A stretch of DNA of 5,194 nucleotides. It comes from GCA-2737125 sp044336815. Its GTDB lineage: Bacteria > Actinomycetota > Actinomycetes > S36-B12. Both the position numbers and the translations under genes were made by a program. Position 1 is the stretch's first letter, and the number at the start of each line of letters is the position of its first letter. The notes beneath the pieces are model-generated. The model was given only the letters and a program-made list of their open reading frames with translations. It was not told where the DNA came from and did no database searches. Of the stretch, positions 1 to 5,194 are shown in pieces. The stretch spans positions 1 to 5,194 of the forward strand of contig JBIIOU010000157.1 in NCBI GenBank assembly GCA_044336815.1, written 5' to 3'.

Positions 1-1135
1 TGATGATGTCATCGAAGACTCTCGTCTTATGCCCGGTGGATGCTTCGCGGGTATTTCCGTGCATTGGATCGCAGACCCACACCACCGGAACTCCGCTGGC
101 GTCTACTTTTTGCACGATGCCGGGTAATACGTCGCGAACCTTGCCGGCTCCCATTCGGGTAATCAGGGTGAGCCGCCCCGGTATGCGATCAGGGTTAAGC
201 CGTTCGGCGATCTCAACTATGTCCTCCGCTGATGCGGTAGGACCGACTTTAACCCCAATCGGGTTACGAATGACCGAAGCGAACTGCACATGTGCAGCAT
301 CGAGTTGCCTGGTTCGTTCACCGATCCACAGGAAGTGGCCCGAGACGTCATAAGGCAGGCCCGTGCGTGAATCAATGCGCGTCATGGCACGTTCGTAGTC
401 AATTGATAGCGCTTCATGGGCAGCAAAAAACTCAACGCGCTTGAACTCATCAGGATTTGCGCCGCAAGCTTGCATGAAAGAAAGCGCCCGGTCAATTTCG
501 GCGGCCAAGTTTTCATAGCGTTGACCGGCCGTCGAGTCGCGGACGAAATCTTGATTCCAGGCATGTACTTGGCGTAAATCTGCGTAGCCACCCTGGGTGA
601 ATGCACGCACCAGGTTTAGTGCCGCGCTGGAAGCGTTGTAGGCCCTAAGTAGTCGCTGCGCATCTGGGCGGCGGGCTTGCTCGGTGAACTCCATTGAGTT
701 CACCGCATCACCAAGGTAGGAAGTTAACTCAATGCCATCACGTAGCTCGATCACCTTGCTCCGGGGTTTGAAGTACTGCCCAGCAAGGCGGCCGACTTTA
801 ATCACCGGGAGTGAGGCGGCATAAGTCAGAACAACAGACATTTGAAGCACCGTTTGAAGGCGCGCACGAATCGAATCGGCGGTATTTGCCTCGAAAGTCT
901 CGGCGCAGTCGCCTCCCATTAAGACAAATGCTTCACCGCGCGAAGCCGAGGCTAAACGCTCTAGCAAAATATCGCATTCACCGGCGAATACCAGCGGTGG
1001 GAGCGCCCGAAGTTCAGCTACAGCTCTGGCAAGTTCAGCCGAATCAGGCCACGGGGGCTGCTGATGTGCCGGTAATTCTGGCCACTCAATTATCCGCCCC
1101 TGATGCACCTGCGAGGGAGAATTGGCTGCCGACAT
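1..1135 (-). CDS. aroG: Class II DAHP synthase (3-deoxy-7-phosphoheptulonate synthase), C-terminus cut by window edge
   Basis: This cytosolic enzyme condenses phosphoenolpyruvate with erythrose-4-phosphate to DAHP, the first step of the shikimate pathway to aromatic amino acids. I translated 378 codons with no stop. Class II family motifs appear in order: PPLVFAGEC (46-54), MGGDCAETF (73-81, with metal-ligand Cys77), GQYFKPRS (119-126), HAWNQDF (191-197), HEALSIDYE (240-248), GHFLWIGERTRQLD (266-279), NPIGVKVGP (291-299), RLTLITRMG (321-329) and CDPMHGNT (355-362, with metal-ligand His359). Mycobacterial homologues are about 460 residues, so roughly 80 are missing, including the expected last Glu and Asp metal ligands. 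The ATG at 1135 follows an in-frame TGA two codons upstream, so no earlier start is possible. No Shine-Dalgarno sequence precedes it. The N-terminus before GGDC is about ten residues shorter than in M. tuberculosis (recalled sequence). The gene follows pfk by 20 bases, suggesting one transcript. Family assignment is firm; the symbol is by homology. Confidence 0.95.
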   Translation of the reverse strand, partial: MSAANSPSQVHQGRIIEWPELPAHQQPPWPDSAELARAVAELRALPPLVFAGECDILLERLASASRGEAFVLMGGDCAETFEANTADSIRARLQTVLQMSVVLTYAASLPVIKVGRLAGQYFKPRSKVIELRDGIELTSYLGDAVNSMEFTEQARRPDAQRLLRAYNASSAALNLVRAFTQGGYADLRQVHAWNQDFVRDSTAGQRYENLAAEIDRALSFMQACGANPDEFKRVEFFAAHEALSIDYERAMTRIDSRTGLPYDVSGHFLWIGERTRQLDAAHVQFASVIRNPIGVKVGPTASAEDIVEIAERLNPDRIPGRLTLITRMGAGKVRDVLPGIVQKVDASGVPVVWVCDPMHGNTREASTGHKTRVFDDII

Positions 1136-1155
1136 GGGTCAAGGGTAGAGGAGCA

Positions 1156-2181
1156 TCAGCCGAAGAAGGCCGACGCCTCAACATATCGAGCTAAAGGCAC
1201 AGTTTTCAATACCCCGGTGGCGGTAGCTAAGGGCACCCGAACAATGTCGGTGCCCTGTAAAGCGACCATCTTTCCCCAATCCTTATCCTTAACCGCCTTA
1301 ATGGCATTAAGCCCAAAACGGGTTGCCAATACCCGGTCGAATGCCGTCGGGGTACCGCCACGTTGGACGTGGCCGAGCACCGTCGTGCGGGCTTCCTTGC
1401 CAGTGAGATGCTCAATCTGGCCCGCTAGCCATTCACCTATCCCGGATAGTTTGACGTGACCGAATGAGTCGAGGGTGGCATCTTTGGTGATCAGATCACC
1501 GTCCTTCGGTAATGCGCCTTCGGAAACAACCAATATTGGCGAGTAGTGCGATCGAAATCTTGATTCAACCCAACCCATTACCTCATTTAACTCAAATGGC
1601 ACTTCCGGAATTAATATGCCGTTGGCGCCGCCGGCCATGCCTGAGTGCAGTGCGATCCAGCCAGCGTGCCGGCCCATCACCTCGCATATAAGCACCCGAT
1701 GGTGCGACTCGGCAGTTGTGTGTAAGCGGTCAATAGCCTCGGTCGCGATCGTCACAGCCGTGTCGAAGCCAAAGGTGTAATCGGTACCACTTAAATCATT
1801 GTCAATTGTTTTGGGGACGCCGATCACCGAAATACCGTGCTCATTGAGCACCGATGCCACCCCGAGGGTGTCTTCGCCGCCAATTGCGATCAGCGCGTCG
1901 ATGCCGAGGTCATTTAGATGCTGCTCTATTGCCTCGATGCCCCCATCAACTATTAATGGGTTCGTCCGCGATGATCCAAGGATGGTGCCACCGCGCGGCA
2001 AGATGCCACGAACTGCCGCGATATCCAAAGCCATCGTGACACCTTCGAGTGGGCCTTTCCAGCCATCGCGAAAACCCACGAATGAAAAGCCGTAATCACC
2101 TACGCCGCGCCGGACTATTCCGCGGATAACGGCATTTAGCCCTGGGCAGTCGCCGCCGCCGGTTAAGACCCCAATTCGCAT
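1156..2181 (-). CDS. pfkA: 6-phosphofructokinase, predicted pyrophosphate-dependent (actinobacterial type)
   Basis: Cytosolic enzyme that phosphorylates fructose-6-phosphate to fructose-1,6-bisphosphate in glycolysis. The 341-residue product is full length and opens with the nucleotide/diphosphate loop GVLTGGGDCPG (4-14). Further motifs are GFRDGW (36-41), RGGTILGSSR (63-72), GGEDT (101-105), PKTIDNDLSGTDYTFGFD (123-140, catalytic base Asp127), EVMGRHAGW (167-175) and HVQRGGTPTAFDR (271-283). Position 104 is Asp and 124 is Lys, where ATP-using E. coli PfkA has Gly at both. Asp at 104 blocks ATP and marks pyrophosphate users such as the Amycolatopsis methanolica enzyme; Streptomyces and mycobacterial ATP enzymes carry GGEGT (from memory). 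If so, the reaction is reversible and spares ATP. I chose the ATG at 2181 because the family starts MRIGVLT and GAGG lies three bases upstream. A GTG at 2226 would add 15 unconserved residues and has no ribosome site. aroG follows after 20 bases. Confidence 0.95.
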   Translation of the reverse strand: MRIGVLTGGGDCPGLNAVIRGIVRRGVGDYGFSFVGFRDGWKGPLEGVTMALDIAAVRGILPRGGTILGSSRTNPLIVDGGIEAIEQHLNDLGIDALIAIGGEDTLGVASVLNEHGISVIGVPKTIDNDLSGTDYTFGFDTAVTIATEAIDRLHTTAESHHRVLICEVMGRHAGWIALHSGMAGGANGILIPEVPFELNEVMGWVESRFRSHYSPILVVSEGALPKDGDLITKDATLDSFGHVKLSGIGEWLAGQIEHLTGKEARTTVLGHVQRGGTPTAFDRVLATRFGLNAIKAVKDKDWGKMVALQGTDIVRVPLATATGVLKTVPLARYVEASAFFG

Positions 2182-2236
2182 GATCCTCGCCCCATTCTTT
2201 GGCCAGCAGTCCCGATATAAATTCACGGTATCAAGT

Positions 2237-2248
2237 GTCGGTGCCGAC
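2237..2248. promoter_or_regulatory. Small inverted repeat, possible TetR-family operator
   Basis: The bases read GTCGG-TG-CCGAC, two perfect five-base arms around a two-base centre. Outside the core, AAGTG on the left and CAGTT on the right are partly complementary only if a one-base bulge is allowed. It lies 56 bases before the tetR start and in the leader of pfk, a position where a repressor could affect both directions. TetR dimers usually bind palindromes of about 15 bases or more, so this short core could also be chance in a G+C-rich leader. Confidence 0.3.
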
Positions 2249-2289
2249 CAGTTCGCGGGAGATGGCTGTTAGTCTGTTCAAAAATTCTT

Positions 2290-2297
2290 GGGGAGAG
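2290..2297 (+). promoter_or_regulatory. Ribosome binding site that decides the tetR start
   Basis: GGGGAGAG sits six bases before the ATG at 2304, a good Shine-Dalgarno match at normal spacing. The reading frame is open upstream to a TTG at 2199 and has another ATG at 2262. Neither has a well-spaced ribosome site, and the extra residues do not resemble the TetR family N-terminus. This supports 2304 as the start. Confidence 0.7.
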
Positions 2298-2303
2298 TTG
2301 GCC

Positions 2304-2933
2304 ATGGCGCCCAATAAACCAGTTCAAGAGCGAAGCCTTGCTTCGATGAACCGCATGCTCGACGCAGGTGAGCAGCTGTTCTTTGAGGGCGGAAACCCCG
2401 CCCTCACCCTCGAAGAGGTCATAAAGCTTGCCGAAACATCCACCGGCTCCTTTTATGCGCGATTCGGCGATATGCGAGGCTTCCTCGATTCCATGCACGA
2501 GCGCGTGTTAGAGATGCTTGCCGCGGAATTCGAGATGGCGTTCGCCAAGGCCGCAGCCGCCGAAGATCTGGAGTCCTTCCTCAAGACCCTGCTCACGGAG
2601 GTGTTCGATATCGTGCACCGGCACAGAGCGCAAACCTACTTCTTCGCGGTGGGTAATTCCCATGATCCGCAGTGGCGAGCGATGGGTGCTCAGTTCACTC
2701 TCGGGATGAATGACGCTGGGACCATGCTCATGAAGGGCTATCTACCGAAGTCCTCGAGCGCTGTGATCAAGCGCAAACTTGACGTGGCCGCACGGATGAT
2801 CATCGCCGCTATCTTCCAACAGATCATGCTTGACCAAAATGAGATCTCCCACATAAACATCAGCCAGAAAGTTATGGCAGCCGAAATCGCTAGTGCGGTC
2901 AGCGCCTACCTGCTCGCGACTCCTAAAAAGTAG
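2304..2933 (+). CDS. TetR/AcrR-family transcriptional regulator
   Basis: A 209-residue protein of typical TetR length, expected to bind DNA as a dimer in the cytoplasm and release it on binding a small ligand. The N-terminal domain has the family layout: helix 1 around residues 8-28 (ending GEQLFFEGG), helix 2 LTLEEVIKLA (34-43) and recognition helix TSTGSFYARFG (45-55), which holds the usual G-(S/A)-F/I-Y-x-x-F pattern, followed by DMRGFLDSM. The rest (about 65-205) is helical and unlike any ligand-binding domain I can name; this is normal, since TetR C-terminal domains diverge. The gene is divergent from pfk and stands 29 bases before glpK on the same strand, so autoregulation and control of glycerol kinase are the simplest guesses. 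The inducer is unknown; glycerol, glycerol-3-phosphate or an acyl-CoA would each fit the context but none is shown. Start chosen from the ribosome site at 2290-2297. Confidence 0.9.
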   Translation: MAPNKPVQERSLASMNRMLDAGEQLFFEGGNPALTLEEVIKLAETSTGSFYARFGDMRGFLDSMHERVLEMLAAEFEMAFAKAAAAEDLESFLKTLLTEVFDIVHRHRAQTYFFAVGNSHDPQWRAMGAQFTLGMNDAGTMLMKGYLPKSSSAVIKRKLDVAARMIIAAIFQQIMLDQNEISHINISQKVMAAEIASAVSAYLLATPKK

Positions 2934-2962
2934 GGATCCCAGGCCCGTCTAAGGTTCTCATC

Positions 2963-4456
2963 GTGCACAACTTATTCAACCAAGGCATCTTGGCCATTGA
3001 TGCCGGCACCACCGGTGTTACCGCGCTCGTGGTGTCAACCGCCGGCCAAATCGTGGCCCAGGGTTACTCCGAATTCCCGCAGCACTTTCCGGCCGATGGT
3101 CAGGTGGAACATGACCTCGGTGAAATCTGGTCGGCCACCTTGGACGCCAGTCGCGAGGCCCTAGCGAAAACCGACCTGACCGTCGGGGCAATCGGTGTCA
3201 CTAATCAGCGCGAGACCATCTGCTTTTGGGACCGTGAGACCTTGGGTGCGGCTCGCCGGGCAATTGTTTGGCAGGATCGTCGGACCGCCGAACTGTGCGA
3301 GCAACTTCGCCGCGCCGGCCACGAGCCCAAAGTCACCGAGTTGACCGGGCTCCGCCTGGATCCATATTTCTCAGCCACCAAACTCACTTGGGTGCGCGAA
3401 AATGATCAGCAAACGTGGGCCCAAGTGGTTAGTGGCCGGGTAGCGATCGGCACTATCGATAGTTATCTAATCGCGCGGATGACACGTGGCCTCCAACACG
3501 TTACCGATGCCACCAACGCCTCCCGCACCATGTTGTACAACCTCAACACCGGAACTTGGGATCGGTGGCTTTGCGAGCTTTTCGGGGTGCCAATGGGCGC
3601 CCTCCCCGAGATCGTCTCCTCATATGGCGTGATCGGCAATAGCGATGCGGCAAGTTTCCTCGGCATCACCGCTCCGATCGCTGGGATTGCCGGTGACCAG
3701 CAGGCCGCCCTTGTTGGACAAGCCGGATTCACCCCCGGAGCGGCCAAATGTACCTACGGAACCGGCTCGTTCTTGCTCGTTCACACCGGTGACAACCCTG
3801 CCGTGTCAACGAGGGGCCTGCTCACGACAGTTGCGTTGCAACATTTAGACGGTCGACGCGACTTCGCACTCGAAGGATCGGTATTTGTCACCGGTGCGGC
3901 GGTGCAGTGGCTCCGCGATGGGCTCGGGATCATCGACAGTGCTGCCGAGGTTGAAGCTCTCGCGCGAAGTGTGCCCGATGCCGGTGGCGTTGTTTTTGTG
4001 CCGGCGCTAACCGGTCTTGGTGCACCCGACTGGGATCCATCGGCGCGTGGACTGATCATCGGCATAACCCGCGCCACCACCAAGGCCCATATCGCCAGAG
4101 CAACATTGGATGCGATCGCCTACGAAGTTGTTGATCTTGTCGAGCTCATGCGAACCGAAGGCGGGGTGGATCTAAGCGTGTTGGCGGTCGATGGTGGGGC
4201 TGCCGCCAATGATTTACTTTGCCAAATACAGGCCGACACCCTCGGCATCCCCGTCGACCGATCGGCGCAACTACAGACCACCGGACTCGGTGCCGCATTC
4301 TTGGCTGGGTTAGGTACCGGGGTATGGGATTCAACTGAAGCACTAATCAATACCCGCCGAAGTTCGGGGATTTTCGTACCGGGTGAAACAAATCCAGAAG
4401 GCCACGCGAGGTGGCGTGCCGCCGTGCAACGAAGTACAAATTGGGCCAGCAACTAG
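2963..4456 (+). CDS. glpK: Glycerol kinase (FGGY family)
   Basis: Transfers phosphate from ATP to glycerol, giving sn-glycerol-3-phosphate for catabolism or phospholipid synthesis. At 497 residues it has the usual GlpK length. The phosphate-binding loop is AIDAGTTG (11-18), followed by GVTNQRET (78-85), IVWQDRRTAE (101-110), LDPYFSATK (132-140), GIAGDQQAAL (241-250), TYGTGSF (264-270), GLGAPDWDP (351-359) and VDGGAAAND (409-417). All six glycerol contacts of the E. coli enzyme are present at the same numbers: Arg83, Glu84, Trp103, Tyr135, Asp245 and Phe270. Differences are AGTTG for QGTTS in the first loop, KCTYGTG for KNTYGTG, and loss of the Gly-Thr-Arg loop that binds fructose-1,6-bisphosphate (position 236 is Thr). 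The GTG start at 2963 has a weak AAGG eight bases upstream and no nearby ATG alternative. No glpF or glpD is in view. A related FGGY sugar or polyol kinase is possible but less likely. Confidence 0.92.
   Translation: MHNLFNQGILAIDAGTTGVTALVVSTAGQIVAQGYSEFPQHFPADGQVEHDLGEIWSATLDASREALAKTDLTVGAIGVTNQRETICFWDRETLGAARRAIVWQDRRTAELCEQLRRAGHEPKVTELTGLRLDPYFSATKLTWVRENDQQTWAQVVSGRVAIGTIDSYLIARMTRGLQHVTDATNASRTMLYNLNTGTWDRWLCELFGVPMGALPEIVSSYGVIGNSDAASFLGITAPIAGIAGDQQAALVGQAGFTPGAAKCTYGTGSFLLVHTGDNPAVSTRGLLTTVALQHLDGRRDFALEGSVFVTGAAVQWLRDGLGIIDSAAEVEALARSVPDAGGVVFVPALTGLGAPDWDPSARGLIIGITRATTKAHIARATLDAIAYEVVDLVELMRTEGGVDLSVLAVDGGAAANDLLCQIQADTLGIPVDRSAQLQTTGLGAAFLAGLGTGVWDSTEALINTRRSSGIFVPGETNPEGHARWRAAVQRSTNWASN
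4453..4456. other. CTAG palindrome forming overlapping stop codons of convergent genes
   Basis: The four bases CTAG read TAG on the plus strand (4454-4456, glpK stop) and TAG on the minus strand (4455-4453, acyltransferase stop). The two coding regions therefore overlap tail to tail by four bases, and no intergenic space is left for a terminator. Confidence 0.95.
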
Positions 4457-5193
4457 GCGCCAGAATCAGCAACTGACTGTGAATCAACTAGTGACTGCGA
4501 ATCAGCCGGATCACCCATTGCGATTAGTTCCTTTGCCCGAGTTGCATACATGTCGACGTACTCCTGCCCAGATAACGTCATCAACTCGTACATGACTTCA
4601 TCGGTAACCGAGCGCAGGATGAACCGGTCGTCCTCAAGGCCCTCGTAGCGATCAAAAGTAAGTGGCTTGCCTACGCGAATACCAACTCGCCGAAGTCGCG
4701 GCTTAATTACTCCGGGCGGTTGAATCTCATAGGTATTGATCATGGCTACGGGAACGATCGGTACTTTCGCTTCAAGTGCCATTCGCGCCGCTCCGGTGCG
4801 ACCGCGATACAAAGTGCCATTAGGTGATCGGGTGCCTTCAGGGTAAATACCGAGCAGCGCTCCGTCACCAAGTAGTCGGGTTGCGGTTAGGACTACTGCT
4901 TCGGCACTGCGACCACCCGAGCGGTCGACCGGAACCTGCCCTACGCCGTTGAAGAACAGCTTTGTGAAATAGCCCTTGATCCCCCGACCAGTGAAGTAGT
5001 CACTTTTCGCAAGATAGGTAAGGGGGCGGTTTAGCACAACCGCCAAGAAGAAGGAATCCGAAAATGAAAGGTGATTACTGGCGAGCATCGCCGGACCGTG
5101 ATCTGGAAGGTTTTCACGGCCTTCAACCCAAGGGCGAAAAAGGACGCGTAGCCACGGTCCTATCACTAAATTCTTCAGTACCCAGTAGAGCAC
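4453..5193 (-). CDS. plsC: PlsC-type 1-acyl-sn-glycerol-3-phosphate acyltransferase
   Basis: Membrane-associated enzyme expected to move an acyl chain from acyl-CoA (or acyl-ACP) to lysophosphatidic acid, making phosphatidic acid for phospholipids and triglycerides. The 246-residue product carries all four acyltransferase blocks: NHLSFSD (40-46, the catalytic HX4D pair His41 and Asp46), GQVPVDR (85-91), YPEGTRSPNG (117-126) and VPIVPVA (144-150). The first 20 residues are hydrophobic with a few basic residues, suiting an interfacial anchor. The opening VLYWVLKNLVIGP aligns with the start of M. tuberculosis Rv2182c (an acyltransferase named PlsM, from memory), so GTG at 5193 is probably the true start. 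Only one base lies beyond it, so its ribosome site cannot be seen and a longer N-terminus cannot be excluded. The C-terminus ends in a short DSQS repeat tail. The gene converges on glpK, whose product supplies the glycerol-3-phosphate that upstream acylation steps use. Exact acyl substrate and position are not shown. Confidence 0.9.
   Translation of the reverse strand: MLYWVLKNLVIGPWLRVLFRPWVEGRENLPDHGPAMLASNHLSFSDSFFLAVVLNRPLTYLAKSDYFTGRGIKGYFTKLFFNGVGQVPVDRSGGRSAEAVVLTATRLLGDGALLGIYPEGTRSPNGTLYRGRTGAARMALEAKVPIVPVAMINTYEIQPPGVIKPRLRRVGIRVGKPLTFDRYEGLEDDRFILRSVTDEVMYELMTLSGQEYVDMYATRAKELIAMGDPADSQSLVDSQSVADSGA
4457..4510. repeat. Three degenerate 18-base tandem units at the 3' end of the acyltransferase gene
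   Basis: Units at 4457-4474, 4475-4492 and 4493-4510 share GAATCA at the same offset; the second and third share GACTG(T/C)GAATCA. On the minus strand they encode the hexapeptide pattern (A/V)DSQS(L/V) as ADSQSL-VDSQSV-ADSGA just before the stop. The period is a multiple of three, so unit changes keep the frame. The first unit is clearly degenerate. Confidence 0.7.
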
Positions 5194-5194
5194 C

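Larger units (their letters stand above)
2182..2303. promoter_or_regulatory. Divergent intergenic region between pfk and tetR
   Basis: These 122 bases separate the start codons of two divergent genes, so the promoters of the minus-strand pfk-aroG unit and the plus-strand tetR-glpK unit must lie here or just inside the genes. An AT-rich patch at 2215-2224 (reading TTTATAT on the minus strand) and a TAnnnT hexamer at 2270-2275 (TAGTCT, plus strand) are possible -10 elements. I found no well-matched -35 box at proper spacing for either, so exact promoters cannot be assigned. Divergent placement of a TetR gene usually means that its product acts on this region, which is inference here. Confidence 0.6.

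Noticed and set aside
3..1194. Plus-strand open frames opposite the DAHP synthase (for example 3-353 and 811-1194)
   Set aside because: They are antisense to a strongly conserved enzyme, have low-complexity or arginine- and serine-rich translations, and match no family. They arise from codon bias on the other strand.
2182..2226. Upstream GTG start for phosphofructokinase at 2226
   Set aside because: It adds 15 residues absent from the family, which begins MRIGVLT, and has no ribosome site, whereas GAGG precedes the ATG at 2181.
2199..2303. Upstream TTG (2199) or ATG (2262) start for the TetR gene
   Set aside because: The frame is open but the added residues are not TetR-like. The TTG would overlap the pfk leader, and the ATG at 2262 has GGGAG directly against it with no spacer. 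The ATG at 2304 has GGGGAGAG six bases upstream.
2922..2940. Possible terminator or operator at the tetR-glpK junction (CCTA-AAAAG-TAGG and the palindrome GGGATCCC)
   Set aside because: The stem is only four pairs, the palindrome is eight bases, and no T-run follows. This is too weak for a terminator, and the 29-base gap fits an operon better.
3205..4452. Minus-strand open frames of 60-110 codons under glpK
   Set aside because: They lie within a fully conserved glycerol kinase coding region, have no recognisable domain and no supporting ribosome sites.
4383..4595. Plus-strand 70-codon frame across the glpK end into the acyltransferase gene
   Set aside because: It overlaps the 3' ends of two well-supported genes in another frame, and its glutamine- and threonine-rich translation reflects the 18-base repeats, not a protein.

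Overview
The window looks like a piece of an actinobacterial chromosome, with mixed base composition of roughly 54-61% G+C in the stretches I counted by hand. Three things point to Actinobacteria. The DAHP synthase is class II, the 6-phosphofructokinase is the actinobacterial type with a GGED motif, and the acyltransferase closely resembles mycobacterial Rv2182c as I remember it. Genes of the aroG, pfk and plsC types also lie near one another in Streptomyces and, in part, in Mycobacterium (from memory). I cannot name a genus. No mobile element, CRISPR array, tRNA or rRNA is visible, and there is no gene-free stretch longer than about 125 bases.

Layout, left to right. (1) Bases 1-1135, minus strand: a class II 3-deoxy-D-arabino-heptulosonate-7-phosphate synthase (first step of the shikimate pathway). 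It runs off the left edge and lacks roughly its last 80 residues. (2) Bases 1156-2181, minus strand: a complete 6-phosphofructokinase, predicted to use pyrophosphate. It lies 20 bases upstream of the DAHP synthase gene and is probably co-transcribed with it. (3) Bases 2182-2303: a 122-base divergent promoter region holding a small inverted repeat. (4) Bases 2304-2933, plus strand: a TetR-family repressor. (5) Bases 2963-4456, plus strand: a glycerol kinase starting at GTG, 29 bases after the repressor and probably in its operon. (6) Bases 4453-5193, minus strand: a PlsC-type lysophosphatidic acid acyltransferase, convergent with glpK. The two stop codons share the palindrome CTAG.

The genes sit around the triose-phosphate and glycerol-3-phosphate node. 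Phosphofructokinase sends carbon into lower glycolysis, which supplies the phosphoenolpyruvate that DAHP synthase uses. Glycerol kinase makes glycerol-3-phosphate, which is both a route to dihydroxyacetone phosphate and the backbone that PlsC-type enzymes acylate. The local regulator is the TetR protein, whose most likely targets are its own operon (including glpK) and possibly pfk-aroG across the divergent region.

Most of this is ordinary core metabolism and I see no clear novel system. The points worth a second look are the pyrophosphate signature in the phosphofructokinase, the plus-strand tetR-glpK pair sitting between genes that are usually neighbours on one strand, the missing fructose-1,6-bisphosphate arginine in the glycerol kinase, the shared CTAG stop, and a hexapeptide repeat tail on the acyltransferase.
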